Origin: Prauserella_A oleivorans
GTDB lineage: Bacteria; Actinomycetota; Actinomycetes; Mycobacteriales; Pseudonocardiaceae
Assembly (NCBI RefSeq): GCF_042685745.1
Contig: NZ_JBHUNT010000001.1
Span: forward strand, 930,001 to 994,000
Reading direction: 5' to 3'
Length of the DNA stretch: 64,000 bases
The notes under the pieces are model-generated. The model searched no databases, was not told where the DNA came from, and was given only the letters and a program-made list of their open reading frames with translations. This document shows, piece by piece, positions 26,221 to 33,955 of this stretch (position 1 is its first letter; every line of letters begins with the position of its first letter). A program made the position numbers and the translations under genes.

Positions 26221-28377
26221 TCAGGCGCGAGCCACCTCGACCGGGATGCCGTTCAGCACGGCCGTGCCCGACAACGCATCGAGGGCCAGTTCGTCGGCGA
26301 GCACGTTGGAGTTCGCGCCCGCATGCCGGACCGCCACGGACGTGCGCACGCCCGGCACATCGTGTCCCCAGCCGTGCGGAATGCTCACCACACCGGGCCG
26401 CACCCGGTCGGTGACCTCCACCGGCACCTCGATGGTCCCGGTGCGGGCGGTGACCTTCGCGGTGTCGCCGTCGTGCAGCCCGAGCCGGTCGGCGTCGCCG
26501 GGATGGACCTGGATGGTGCACCGGTTGCTGCCGCGCACGAGCGGCTCGAGGTTGTGCATCCACGAGTTGTTCGAACTCAGCTGCCGCCGTCCGATGAGGA
26601 CGAGGCGGCCGTCGCGATCCGGCGTCAGTTCGGCCGCGAGCCTCGGCACGTCGGCGGTGACGGCCTCGGGAGCGAGTTCGATCTTGCCGCTCGCGGTGGT
26701 CAGGACGTCCGGCAGGCGCGGGCGCATGGGCCCGAGGTCGATGCCGTGCGGTGCGGCTTCCAGGTCGGCGAGCGTCAGGTCGTGCGGGCCGGCGCGCAGC
26801 ATGAGGTCCAGGAGCCGCTCAGGGCCGGTGCGCTCGCCCGCCACGGCAGGGTCGAGCCCGGCTCGGCGGGCGACATCACCCGCGACCAGGTCGTCGAGCG
26901 CGGCGATGTCGGCGTTGGGTCCCAGTCCGGTGACGATGCCGGTGAGCCGCAGCAGGGTTTCCCATTCCTGCGGCAGATCGGTGGCCAGGGCGGCGGGCGT
27001 CCAGTTGGCGACGCCGCGCACGGCGAGCTGGTAGAGCGAGACGTCGTAGTGCGGCCGCTCCAGCGGCGTCGGTCCGGGCAGGATGACGTCGGCGTGCCGC
27101 GTGGTCTCGTTGAGGTAGACGTCCAGCGACAGCATGAAGTCGAGCCGGCCGAGTGCCTGATCGAGCCGGGCGGCGTTGGGCGTGCTCAGGCACGGGTTGC
27201 CCGCGACCGTCACGAGCGCCCGCACCTGCCCGCCACCCGGCGTCTCGATCTCGTCGGCGAGCGTGGCCACCGGCACCTCGCCGAACACCTCCGGCAGCCC
27301 GCGCACACGGGTACGCCAGCGGCCTGCGCGGAACGGCCTGCGCGGCGCGCCCGCGCTGCTGTTGAGTTGTCCGGCCGCCGCGAGCGGGAACATCGCGCCG
27401 CCGGGCGCGTCGAGGTTGCCGGTGAGCACGTTCAGCACGTCGACCAGCCAGCTCGCGAGCGTGCCGAACGACTGCGTGGTGGTGCCGATGCGCCCGTACA
27501 CGACGGCCCGCTCGGCGGCCGCGAGTTCCCGTGCCAGGTGCCGGATGTCGTTGGCGCCCAGTCCGGTCGCGGGCGCCACGGCGTCCGGGCTGAACGGCTC
27601 GGCCAGCGTGCGGACCGCCTCGACACCGGCGACGTGCTCGGCGAGATGGCGCAGCCGCACGAGGTCCTCGGCGAACAGGACGTGCACGAGCGCGAACAGC
27701 AGTAGCGCGTCGGTGCCGGGGCGGATGGCGTGGTGCTCGTCGGCGAACTCGGCGGTGCGGGTACGCCGCGGGTCGACGACGACGATCTTGCCGCCGCGCC
27801 GCCGGATGCCGCGCAGCCGGGCGCGGACGTCACCCGCCGTCATCAGGCTTCCGTTGGACACCAACGGGTTCGCGCCGAGAATCAGCAGGTGCTCGGTGCG
27901 GTCGAGGTCCGGCACGGGAATGGTGAACCCGCCGCCGAACAGGTAGCCGCAGGCGTAGTGCTTCGGCAACTGGTCGACGCTGCCCGCGGTGTAGAAGTTC
28001 CTGGTGCCGATCGCCTTGTAGAACGCGCGGCCGTAGAGCGCCACGGGCAGGTTGTGAGCCGACGGGTTGCCCGCGTAGACGGCGACGGCGTCAGCGCCGT
28101 GCTCGGCGATGATCCCGGGCAGGCGGGCGTCGATCTCGGCGAAGGCGTCGTCCCACGAGACCTGGGTGAACTCGCCGTCCCGCTTGACGAGTGGTGCCCG
28201 CAGCCGGTCGGGATCGTGGTGCAGGGCGCCGAGCGAGGCGCCTTTGGGGCAGACGTAGCCGTGGGACAGCACGTCGTCGGGGTCGCCGCGGACGCCGGTC
28301 ACGGTGGCGCCTTCGAACGTCACCGTCAGACCACACGTCGCTTCGCACAGAGGACACGTGACATGCGCCGTTGCCAT
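26221..28377 (-). CDS. Molybdopterin-dependent oxidoreductase with N-terminal 4Fe-4S site
   Basis: 718 aa, formate dehydrogenase/nitrate reductase superfamily. Cysteines 8, 11, 15 and 43 (CPLCEATC, YVCPKG) bind a 4Fe-4S cluster. Then come the molybdopterin-binding domains (AGNPSAHNLPVALYGRAFYK, LILGANPLVSNGSLM, VVDPRRTRTAEFADEH) and the C-terminal MopB beta-barrel (NNSWMHNLEPL, HPGDADRLGLHDGD, PHGWGHD). No Sec/Cys is obvious at the metal ligand position. No signal peptide, so cytoplasmic. No electron-transfer or membrane subunit is adjacent. ATG at 28377 is chosen because the cluster motif starts right after it. Confidence 0.9.
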   Translation of the reverse strand: MATAHVTCPLCEATCGLTVTFEGATVTGVRGDPDDVLSHGYVCPKGASLGALHHDPDRLRAPLVKRDGEFTQVSWDDAFAEIDARLPGIIAEHGADAVAVYAGNPSAHNLPVALYGRAFYKAIGTRNFYTAGSVDQLPKHYACGYLFGGGFTIPVPDLDRTEHLLILGANPLVSNGSLMTAGDVRARLRGIRRRGGKIVVVDPRRTRTAEFADEHHAIRPGTDALLLFALVHVLFAEDLVRLRHLAEHVAGVEAVRTLAEPFSPDAVAPATGLGANDIRHLARELAAAERAVVYGRIGTTTQSFGTLASWLVDVLNVLTGNLDAPGGAMFPLAAAGQLNSSAGAPRRPFRAGRWRTRVRGLPEVFGEVPVATLADEIETPGGGQVRALVTVAGNPCLSTPNAARLDQALGRLDFMLSLDVYLNETTRHADVILPGPTPLERPHYDVSLYQLAVRGVANWTPAALATDLPQEWETLLRLTGIVTGLGPNADIAALDDLVAGDVARRAGLDPAVAGERTGPERLLDLMLRAGPHDLTLADLEAAPHGIDLGPMRPRLPDVLTTASGKIELAPEAVTADVPRLAAELTPDRDGRLVLIGRRQLSSNNSWMHNLEPLVRGSNRCTIQVHPGDADRLGLHDGDTAKVTARTGTIEVPVEVTDRVRPGVVSIPHGWGHDVPGVRTSVAVRHAGANSNVLADELALDALSGTAVLNGIPVEVARA

Positions 28378-28433
28378 CGGTTCATGGTCCGGCAGCCGCT
28401 GCGGAATGTCGAGGTCCCGGCAAGGATGGGGCC

Positions 28434-29447
28434 ATGACGTGGATCGAGCGCGCCGCCGAGGCCGAGCGTGCGGTCCGCACGCGGCACCTGGCTCGGCTGT
28501 GGGGTGTTCCCGGCACCGTCCTCGGCCGTAGTGGCTGGCCGCCGACACCGGCCGACCGGCTGCATCGGCGGTGGAACTACTGGTGGCAGGCGCACCTGCT
28601 CGACTGCCTCGTCGACGCGCAACTGCGCGCGCCCACCGGCGAGCGGGTGGTGACGATCGAGCGCCTGCTCCGCGCCATCCGGCTGCGCAACCACCGCTGG
28701 ACCAACGACTTCTACGACGACATGGCGTGGTTGCTGCTGGCGTTGCAGCGGGTCGCCGAGGTGACCGGACTGGACGTTGGCGGGCCGGCCGCGGAGTTGT
28801 CGGCCGCGTTGCGGGACGGCTGGACCGTCGAAGCCGGTGGCGGGATCCGTTGGCATGTCCGGGATTCCTACAAGAACGCGCCCACGAACGGTCCCGCGGC
28901 GATCGCGTTCGCGCGCGGGGGCGATGCCGAGGCGGCGCGCCGGCTGTTCCGGTGGATGGAGGACCGGCTCGTCGACGACGGCACGGGACTGGTGTGGGAC
29001 GGCGTCCGCGGCGACACCGGCGAGCTCGTCGACCGGGTTTTCACCTCCTGCCAGGGTGTGTTCCTCGGTGCCTGCCTCGAACTGTCCGAAGTGGAGGCCG
29101 CGGAACGCACGGTGCGGGCCGTGGCGTCGCATCTCGCACCTGGAGGCGTATTGCGGGGCGCCGGTGGTGGCGACGGCGGTCTGTTCGCCGGAATCCTGGC
29201 GAGGTACCTCGCGCTGGCGGCACGCCGGCTTCCCGCCGGGCCGATCGCGGAAGCCGCGGCACGGTTGGTGTCGGACTCGGCGAGCGCGTGCTGGGACGGT
29301 GCCGCGCGGACGCCGTCGGGCCCGCTGTTCAGTCCGGAATGGACGGAACCGGCTCCAGGCGATCCGCGAGGGCACCCCGCGCGGGACCTGTCGGTTCAGA
29401 TCGGCGGCTGGCTGCTGCTCGAGGCCGTGGCGACGTTGCCCGCGTGA
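28434..29447 (+). CDS. GH76-like glycosyl hydrolase family protein (intracellular)
   Basis: 337 aa alpha/alpha-barrel protein. GH76 marks are the double-Asp catalytic motif in NDFYDDMAWLLLAL (near residues 94-97), YKNAPTNGPAAIAFARGG, VWDGV and the helix pair repeats of the barrel. GH76 enzymes cleave or transfer alpha-1,6-mannan. Unlike secreted GH76 mannanases this one has no signal peptide; mycobacterial Rv0365c is a similar case, from memory. It is divergent from the molybdopterin gene (56-bp gap), and its last 52 nt overlap the convergent LacI gene end. Confidence 0.82.
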   Translation: MTWIERAAEAERAVRTRHLARLWGVPGTVLGRSGWPPTPADRLHRRWNYWWQAHLLDCLVDAQLRAPTGERVVTIERLLRAIRLRNHRWTNDFYDDMAWLLLALQRVAEVTGLDVGGPAAELSAALRDGWTVEAGGGIRWHVRDSYKNAPTNGPAAIAFARGGDAEAARRLFRWMEDRLVDDGTGLVWDGVRGDTGELVDRVFTSCQGVFLGACLELSEVEAAERTVRAVASHLAPGGVLRGAGGGDGGLFAGILARYLALAARRLPAGPIAEAAARLVSDSASACWDGAARTPSGPLFSPEWTEPAPGDPRGHPARDLSVQIGGWLLLEAVATLPA

Positions 29448-30472
29448 GGCTGGAGACGACAGCCACACGACTCCCGGTGCCGTAGCCGCGGCGGCAGCCG
29501 GACGGTTTCCGGCGCGCGGGCCGGGTCCTTGATCCGGGCCAGCAGGAGCCGGACCGCCTCCCGGCCGATGTCGGCGATGGGTTGCGCCATGGTGGTCAGC
29601 GGCGGGTCGATGAGGTCGGCCCACTCGGGGTCGTCGTACCCGGCGAGGGCGAGGTCCTCGCCGATGCGCAGGCCGCGGTGCCGGGCCTCGCTCAGCACGC
29701 CGGTCATCATCGCGTCGTTGGCGACCAGCACGGCCGTGGGCGGCTCGGGCCGGTCGAGCAGGTTCCGCAGTGCGGCGGCGGCGCCGGCTCGCCCGGAATG
29801 CCCGGAGACGACGAGATCCGGGTTCCACGGCAGGCCCGCTCGGCCCAGGCCGAGCCGGTAGCCGAGCACGCGTTCCTCGCTCGTCGCCAGCCCCGGCGTC
29901 CCGCTGATGAAGCCGATGCGCCGGTGGCCGAGGGAGGCGAGGTGCTCGGTGAGCGCCGAGGTGGACTGGATGTTCTCGGGCCCCACCTGATCGATGTCGC
30001 CGCGGGTGGCGAGGCGGTCGAGGAGCACGGTCGGCAGGTTCAGCGAGAGTAGTTCGTCGACGATCGCGCGGTCGCCGGGCACCGGCGTGAGCAGGATGCC
30101 CTCGACCCGGCGTGCTCGCAGGGCGCGTACGACCGACTGCTCGGTGTCCACGGTGTCGTGCGTGTCCGACAGCAGCACCGTGTAACCTGCTGCCGCGGCT
30201 TCGCGCTCGATGGCCTGCATCAGCACGGCGAAGTACGGATTGGCGAGCAGCGAGATGGCGACGCCGATCGTCCGCGTTCCTCCGGTGACGAGCGAGCGCG
30301 CGATGACGTCGCCGGTGTAGCCCGTCTGCTCGATGGCGGCGAGCACGGCGGCCCGGGTTTCGGGCGCGACGGCCCTGGTGCCGTTCACCACGTGCGAGAC
30401 CGTGGTGATCGAGACCCCGGCAAGCTCGGCGATGTCGCGCTGGGTGGGTCGGTTCGACCTCTGCGGGGGCAT
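29396..30472 (-). CDS. LacI family transcriptional repressor
   Basis: 358 aa. N-terminal helix-turn-helix TQRDIAELAGVSITTVSHVVNGTRAVAPETR (region, residues about 10-38), hinge helix, then a periplasmic-binding-protein-like sugar domain (TIGVAISLLANPYFAVLM, GHRRIGFISGTPG, AVLVANDAMMTGVL, LAGYDDPEWADLIDPPLTT). Divergent from a PfkB kinase gene; the 133-bp gap holds a perfect 22-bp LacI-type palindrome. The natural ligand is a sugar or nucleoside phosphorylated by the neighbouring kinases. The C-terminus extends 30 residues past the usual end (Ser/Gln-rich). Confidence 0.92.
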   Translation of the reverse strand: MPPQRSNRPTQRDIAELAGVSITTVSHVVNGTRAVAPETRAAVLAAIEQTGYTGDVIARSLVTGGTRTIGVAISLLANPYFAVLMQAIEREAAAAGYTVLLSDTHDTVDTEQSVVRALRARRVEGILLTPVPGDRAIVDELLSLNLPTVLLDRLATRGDIDQVGPENIQSTSALTEHLASLGHRRIGFISGTPGLATSEERVLGYRLGLGRAGLPWNPDLVVSGHSGRAGAAAALRNLLDRPEPPTAVLVANDAMMTGVLSEARHRGLRIGEDLALAGYDDPEWADLIDPPLTTMAQPIADIGREAVRLLLARIKDPARAPETVRLPPRLRHRESCGCRLQPHAGNVATASSSSQPPI

Positions 30473-30510
30473 TGTGGTCCTTCGCGAGTCGCAGCTGCCA
30501 ACAGGAGCGG

Positions 30511-30532
30511 CAAGCGTTTGCGCAAACGCTTG
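30511..30532. promoter_or_regulatory. Perfect 22-bp LacI-type operator
   Basis: Self-complementary 22-mer with half-site CAAGCGTTTGC, central CG as in LacI/GalR-family operators. It lies 39 bp upstream of the lacI-type start (30472) and 74 bp upstream of the PfkB start (30606), placed to repress both divergent genes. Confidence 0.88.
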
Positions 30533-30605
30533 CGCCGGAGCATAACCCGTGCCTACTTTCACCAAGATCCGTGGGTGTGCCTCGGAAACCGGGAGGATGG
30601 ACTGC

Positions 30606-31454
30606 GTGGGCGGCGTGAAGGTGCTCCTGGCGGGCTTGTGCACTGTCGACGTCGTGCAGCGGGTGGTCGAGCTGCCCGCGCCCGGCGAGAAGGTGCAGTC
30701 GCGGTCGGTGCAGGTCGCCGCGGGCGGTCCGGCGACGAACGCCGCGGTGACGGTGGCCGCGCTCGGTGGTGAGGCGACGTTGCTGACCGTCGTCGGCGCC
30801 CACCCGCTGGCCGAGCTCGCCCGAGCCGACCTCCGGACGTGCGGTGTGCGGCTGCTGGACGCCCTCCCGGACCACCCGCTTCCACCGCCGGTGAGCGCGG
30901 TGGCCGTCCGCGAGCGCGACGGCGAACGGACCGTCGTGTCGCACAACGCAGCGGCCGCCCCCGACGTGGACGTGAACCCGGCGGCTTTCCCCGACGCCGA
31001 CGCCGTCCTGGTCGACGGCCACCACCCGTCGCTCGCGCTGGCCGCGGCCCGGTGGGCACGACAGCGGGGCGTGCCGGTAGTGGTGGACGCCGGCAGCTGG
31101 AAACCCGTCTTCGCCGACCTGCTGCCGCTCGCCGACGTCGTGGGCTGCTCCGCGCAGTTCCGGGCGCCCAACGGCCTGCTGAGCGAGGTGCCGACCGTCA
31201 TCACCACGGCGGGCGCGGATCCGGTTCGCTGGCGTAGCGGCGGCGACTCGGGGGAAGTGCCCGTGCCCGCCGTCACGGCAAGAGACACTTTGGGTGCGGG
31301 CGATGTCTGGCACGGCGCGCTGGCGACCCGGCTCGGCGCGCTCGGTGTGGCAGATCTCGTCGCGTTCGCGAACGACGTCGCGGCGGAACGGGTACGTCAC
31401 AGCGGACCCAGAAGTTGGCTGCGCCCGGTCAGGGCGATGATGGGAGTGAGATGA
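30606..31454 (+). CDS. PfkB family carbohydrate kinase
   Basis: 282 aa. Ribokinase fold: N-terminal GG-type motif in VAAGGPATNAAVTVAALGGEATLLT (PfkB signature 1) and C-terminal ATP/anion-hole motif DTLGAGDVWHGALATRLG (signature 2, catalytic Asp). Phosphorylates a sugar or nucleoside in the cytoplasm. The GTG at 30606 is chosen because GGGAGG (30591-30596) sits 9 nt before it; the ATG at 30597 touches that site and cannot use it. Short for the family (usually about 300 aa). ATGA overlap with the following kinase gene. Confidence 0.88.
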   Translation: MGGVKVLLAGLCTVDVVQRVVELPAPGEKVQSRSVQVAAGGPATNAAVTVAALGGEATLLTVVGAHPLAELARADLRTCGVRLLDALPDHPLPPPVSAVAVRERDGERTVVSHNAAAAPDVDVNPAAFPDADAVLVDGHHPSLALAAARWARQRGVPVVVDAGSWKPVFADLLPLADVVGCSAQFRAPNGLLSEVPTVITTAGADPVRWRSGGDSGEVPVPAVTARDTLGAGDVWHGALATRLGALGVADLVAFANDVAAERVRHSGPRSWLRPVRAMMGVR

Positions 31455-32086
31455 CCACCTTCGACGAACTGCTGGCCAGGGCCGAAGCGCTCGCGGCGAA
31501 GGACGGCCGGTCGGTGCTGGGCATCGCCGGCGCGCCCGCCTCCGGCAAGACCACGCTGGCCTGGCGGCTCGCCAAGGAGATCGGGCACCGGGCGACCGTG
31601 GTGGGCATGGACGGCTTCCACCTCGCGCAGGTCGAGCTCAACCGGCTCGGCAACGCCGACCGCAAGGGCGCCCCGGACACCTTCGACGGCTACGGCTACG
31701 TGCACCTCATCCGCAGGCTCGCCGAGGGCAGGGAAATGGTGTACGCGCCGGAGTTCCGGCGGGAGATCGAGGAGCCGATCGCCGGTGCCGTCGCCGTGCC
31801 CCCGGAGGTCCGGCTCGTCATCACCGAGGGCAACTACCTGCTGCTCGACACGGAACCGTGGGCGCAGCTGCGATCGATCATCGACGAGATCTGGTACCTC
31901 CAGCCGGACGAGCAGGAGCGGATCGAGCGGCTCGTCACCCGGCACCGGAAGTACGGCAGGTCGCTCGTGGAGGCCCAGCAGCGCGCCTGGGGCTCCGACC
32001 AGCGCAACGCCGACCTCATCGCGCCGAGCGCGGCGCGGGCGGACCTGATCGTCGAGAACATGGATCTGCCGCACTTCGCGGTGTAA
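31451..32086 (+). CDS. Nucleoside/sugar P-loop kinase (uridine kinase/PRK-like, FrcK type)
   Basis: 211 aa. P-loop GIAGAPASGKTTLAWRL (residues 24-40), MDGFHLAQVELNRLG (the DGFH motif of pantothenate/uridine/fructose kinase relatives), RRKGAPDTFDGYGYVHL and VITEGNYLLLDTEPW. Belongs to the group that includes FrcK (fructose kinase of ABC uptake operons) and YfdG-like proteins. Co-translated with the PfkB gene (ATGA overlap) and under the same LacI-type operator. Two kinases in one repressor module suggest sequential phosphorylation or a substrate with two phosphate steps. No transporter lies nearby. Confidence 0.88.
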   Translation: MTTFDELLARAEALAAKDGRSVLGIAGAPASGKTTLAWRLAKEIGHRATVVGMDGFHLAQVELNRLGNADRKGAPDTFDGYGYVHLIRRLAEGREMVYAPEFRREIEEPIAGAVAVPPEVRLVITEGNYLLLDTEPWAQLRSIIDEIWYLQPDEQERIERLVTRHRKYGRSLVEAQQRAWGSDQRNADLIAPSAARADLIVENMDLPHFAV

Positions 32087-32100
32087 GCGCCGTTGACTCC

Positions 32101-32144
32101 ACAACCCTGTGGATAACTCAGGGTTGTCCACAGGGTTATGCACA
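32101..32144. repeat. DnaA-box-like cluster within a hairpin between convergent genes
   Basis: Three 9-mers related to the DnaA box: TTATCCACA on the minus strand (32108-32116, perfect), TTGTCCACA (32124-32132) and TTATGCACA (32136-32144). The same DNA forms a 9-bp hairpin ACAACCCTG (32101-32109) with CAGGGTTGT (32119-32127), and an alternative pairing CCTGTGGA with TCCACAGG. It lies between the ends of the kinase (32086) and the monooxygenase (32136) genes, so a terminator role is also likely. Confidence 0.6.
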
Positions 32145-32417
32145 GGCCGGGCTGACCTCGTATTCGGCAACGGCCGCCGAGACGATCATGGCGTTCTGCT
32201 GGCCCGACGGACCGGACCCGCGGAAGGCCTCCACGTCCGCCCGCGACTCCCAGCGCTCGAAGATGTCGATCCGGGTGGGATCGACCAGGTCCGCGGTGAC
32301 GGCGAAGTCCAGGCAACCGGGTGCCCGGCGCGCCTGCTCGACCACGTCGACGCACGTGGCCAGGTACGACTCCCGCTGCTCCGCGGCGACAGTCAGGTGT
32401 CCGGCGACGATCAGCAT
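32136..32417 (-). CDS. Antibiotic biosynthesis monooxygenase (ABM) domain protein
   Basis: 93 aa. Single ABM ferredoxin-like fold: MLIVAGHLTVAAEQRESYLATC at the start, APGCLDFAVTADLVDPTRIDIFERWESRADVEAFR in the middle. Small heme- or cofactor-free oxygenases of this group work as dimers on quinone-like or unknown substrates; many are general stress proteins. ATG 32417 follows GAGGAGAAG. Its TAA lies inside the last DnaA-box-like 9-mer. Stands alone. Confidence 0.88.
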   Translation of the reverse strand: MLIVAGHLTVAAEQRESYLATCVDVVEQARRAPGCLDFAVTADLVDPTRIDIFERWESRADVEAFRGSGPSGQQNAMIVSAAVAEYEVSPACA

Positions 32418-32540
32418 GGCTTCTCCTCGGTTCGGGTGTGGTGCCGGGTGTGGCGGCGTTCGGGCCGGCTCGCGGCGGCCGGGGCCGTGTTCCACCGGCT
32501 TCCCGCCGGTACCGACCGGGCCGGGGGTCGAAATTCGTCG

Positions 32541-32635
32541 GCCGACACGGCGACGTGGACGGCGCACACGGCGACGTGGACGGCAGACACGGTGACGTGG
32601 GCGGCGCACACGGTGACGTGGGCGGCAGACACGGT
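32541..32635. repeat. 21-bp tandem repeat (minisatellite) in a gene-free 323-bp region
   Basis: Four full copies plus a part of a 21-bp unit, for example GCGCACACGGCGACGTGGACG, start at 32541, 32562, 32583 and 32604, with a fifth truncated at about 32625. Copies differ at 1-5 positions, in a pattern where copies alternate GCGCACACGG and GCAGACACGG. The region 32418-32740 has no convincing gene. The unit is a multiple of three and reads as a 7-residue HGDVxGx-type repeat in one frame, but with no start or ribosome site. Confidence 0.85.
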
Positions 32636-32740
32636 CGCCCGGGTACAGGGCCGGTCACGGCGGCATCCCATTCCAGCCACCCCCCGCATCCGGCGCGGCC
32701 TTCCCCGGTGACAATCCACACCTGGTGGAAGGCGGCAGGC

Positions 32741-33151
32741 ATGGCGAGGCTCGCGAGAGTGCACCATCTGGCCCTCACGGTGACCGATGTCGACCGGAGC
32801 GTGCCGTGGTACGTCCGGGTGCTCGGGTTCGAGGTGGCGGCCCGCAGCGAGGACGTCGAGTTCGGGTTGCGCCGGGTCGAGCTGCACGCGCCCGGTGACG
32901 GCTTCTCCGTGGTGCTCGTGGAGCACGCCTACGCCGAGCGCCCACCTTTCAACGAGCGGCACACCGGCTTGGACCATGTCGCCTTCGCCGTCGCCTCGTG
33001 CGCCGAGCTCGGCCGCTGGGAACGCAAGCTCGCCGACCACGGGGTCGGCTACAACGCCGTCGAGCGGCCGCCGGGGCGGACCGTCGTCGTCTTCCGCGAT
33101 CCCGACGGCATCCAGCTCGAAATCCTGGCCGACACCACGGACCCCGCGTGA
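32741..33151 (+). CDS. VOC family (glyoxalase/bleomycin-resistance/dioxygenase) protein
   Basis: 136 aa. Two beta-alpha-beta-beta-beta modules: VHHLALTVTDVDRSVPWYVRVLGFEV at the start and HTGLDHVAFAVASCAELGRWERKLADHGV near residue 75, then VVFRDPDGIQLEIL. His 9-10, His near 75/80 and the Glu in QLEIL are the likely metal ligands. Function could be glyoxalase-like, a ring-cleaving dioxygenase or ligand binding. ATG at 32741 with a weak GGAAGG site. Downstream of the 21-bp tandem repeats. Confidence 0.88.
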   Translation: MARLARVHHLALTVTDVDRSVPWYVRVLGFEVAARSEDVEFGLRRVELHAPGDGFSVVLVEHAYAERPPFNERHTGLDHVAFAVASCAELGRWERKLADHGVGYNAVERPPGRTVVVFRDPDGIQLEILADTTDPA

Positions 33152-33199
33152 ACCGCGTCGCCGATGCGCCCTCGCCCGAGCGACCCGGGAGCCGCCGAG

Positions 33200-33868
33200 C
33201 TAGACCGTGGCCGTCTCGCTGTCCTCGACCGGGCGCCGCATCTCCTGCCGGTAGCGGTAGATCCCGTACCCGGTGCCCACCACGAAGAACGCGACGCTGG
33301 CCCACACCAGTGCCGTCTTGAGCCACGGCACCGTGTCGAGCAGCCCGGCGCCGTAGTAGCCGACCAGCACGAGCGTCGGCACCCACAGTACGGCCCCCGC
33401 GGTGGTCGCCAGCATGAACCGGCGCGAGTCCATCCGAGCGGCGCCCGCGATCAGCGGTGCGAGCGTGCGCACCCACGGAATCCAGCGGGCGGCCACGATG
33501 GCCAGGAAACCCTTGCGATTCAGGAATTCGCGTGCACGGTCGAGATTCTGCTGGTTGAGCACCTTGCCGCCGCGTCGGGCGATGAACCGCGTGCCGGTGT
33601 GCCTGCCGACGTAATAGCCGACCTGATTTCCGACGACGGCGGTGATGAGCGCGACGACCGACAGGCCCCAGGCGTGCTCGTCCGCGCCGTGCTGGGCGAG
33701 CACCACTCCGGCGCCGAACAGCAGCGAGTCACCCGGCAGGAACAGGCCCACGATCAGCGCGCATTCCACGAACACGAAGCTGAGCACGATGACCCAGACC
33801 AGCAGCGGGCCCGCCGTCTGCAGCCAGTCGAGCCCGACGCTTGCGGCTTCGGCGTGCACGACATTCAC
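33200..33868 (-). CDS. DedA family membrane protein
   Basis: 222 aa with four to five membrane segments. Family marks: ECALIVGLFLPGDSLLFGAGVVLA near residue 32, GNQVGYYVGRHTGTRF, and the conserved FLAIVAARWIPWVRTLAPLIAGAARMDSRRFMLAT with catalytic-type Arg/Gly. DedA proteins are polyprenyl-phosphate or phospholipid flippases of the inner membrane. GTG 33868 is chosen because the family starts there, though no strong ribosome site is seen; an ATG at 33955 would add 29 Arg-rich residues. From memory it matches Rv0364 near fba. Confidence 0.88.
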   Translation of the reverse strand: MNVVHAEAASVGLDWLQTAGPLLVWVIVLSFVFVECALIVGLFLPGDSLLFGAGVVLAQHGADEHAWGLSVVALITAVVGNQVGYYVGRHTGTRFIARRGGKVLNQQNLDRAREFLNRKGFLAIVAARWIPWVRTLAPLIAGAARMDSRRFMLATTAGAVLWVPTLVLVGYYGAGLLDTVPWLKTALVWASVAFFVVGTGYGIYRYRQEMRRPVEDSETATV

Positions 33869-33955
33869 GTCCGGCAGCGTACGTTGCTCCGTGCGGGTGT
33901 TCCTAACCCCGAGGGTGTCGGTCCGATTTCGAGAGGGTCTCGCTCCGCGCCGCAA

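Noticed and set aside
30597..30605. ATG at 30597 as start of the PfkB kinase
   Set aside because: It directly abuts the only ribosome site (30591-30596); the GTG at 30606 has the proper spacing.
32101..32144. Chromosomal origin
   Set aside because: Only three DnaA-type 9-mers, no AT-rich unwinding region and none of the usual origin genes nearby.
32541..32635. CRISPR-like array
   Set aside because: The 21-bp units are head-to-tail without unique spacers, so it is a simple tandem repeat.
32321..32740. Coding frame through the 21-bp repeats in phase with the VOC gene
   Set aside because: No ribosome site and non-natural composition; the VOC fold begins at 32741.
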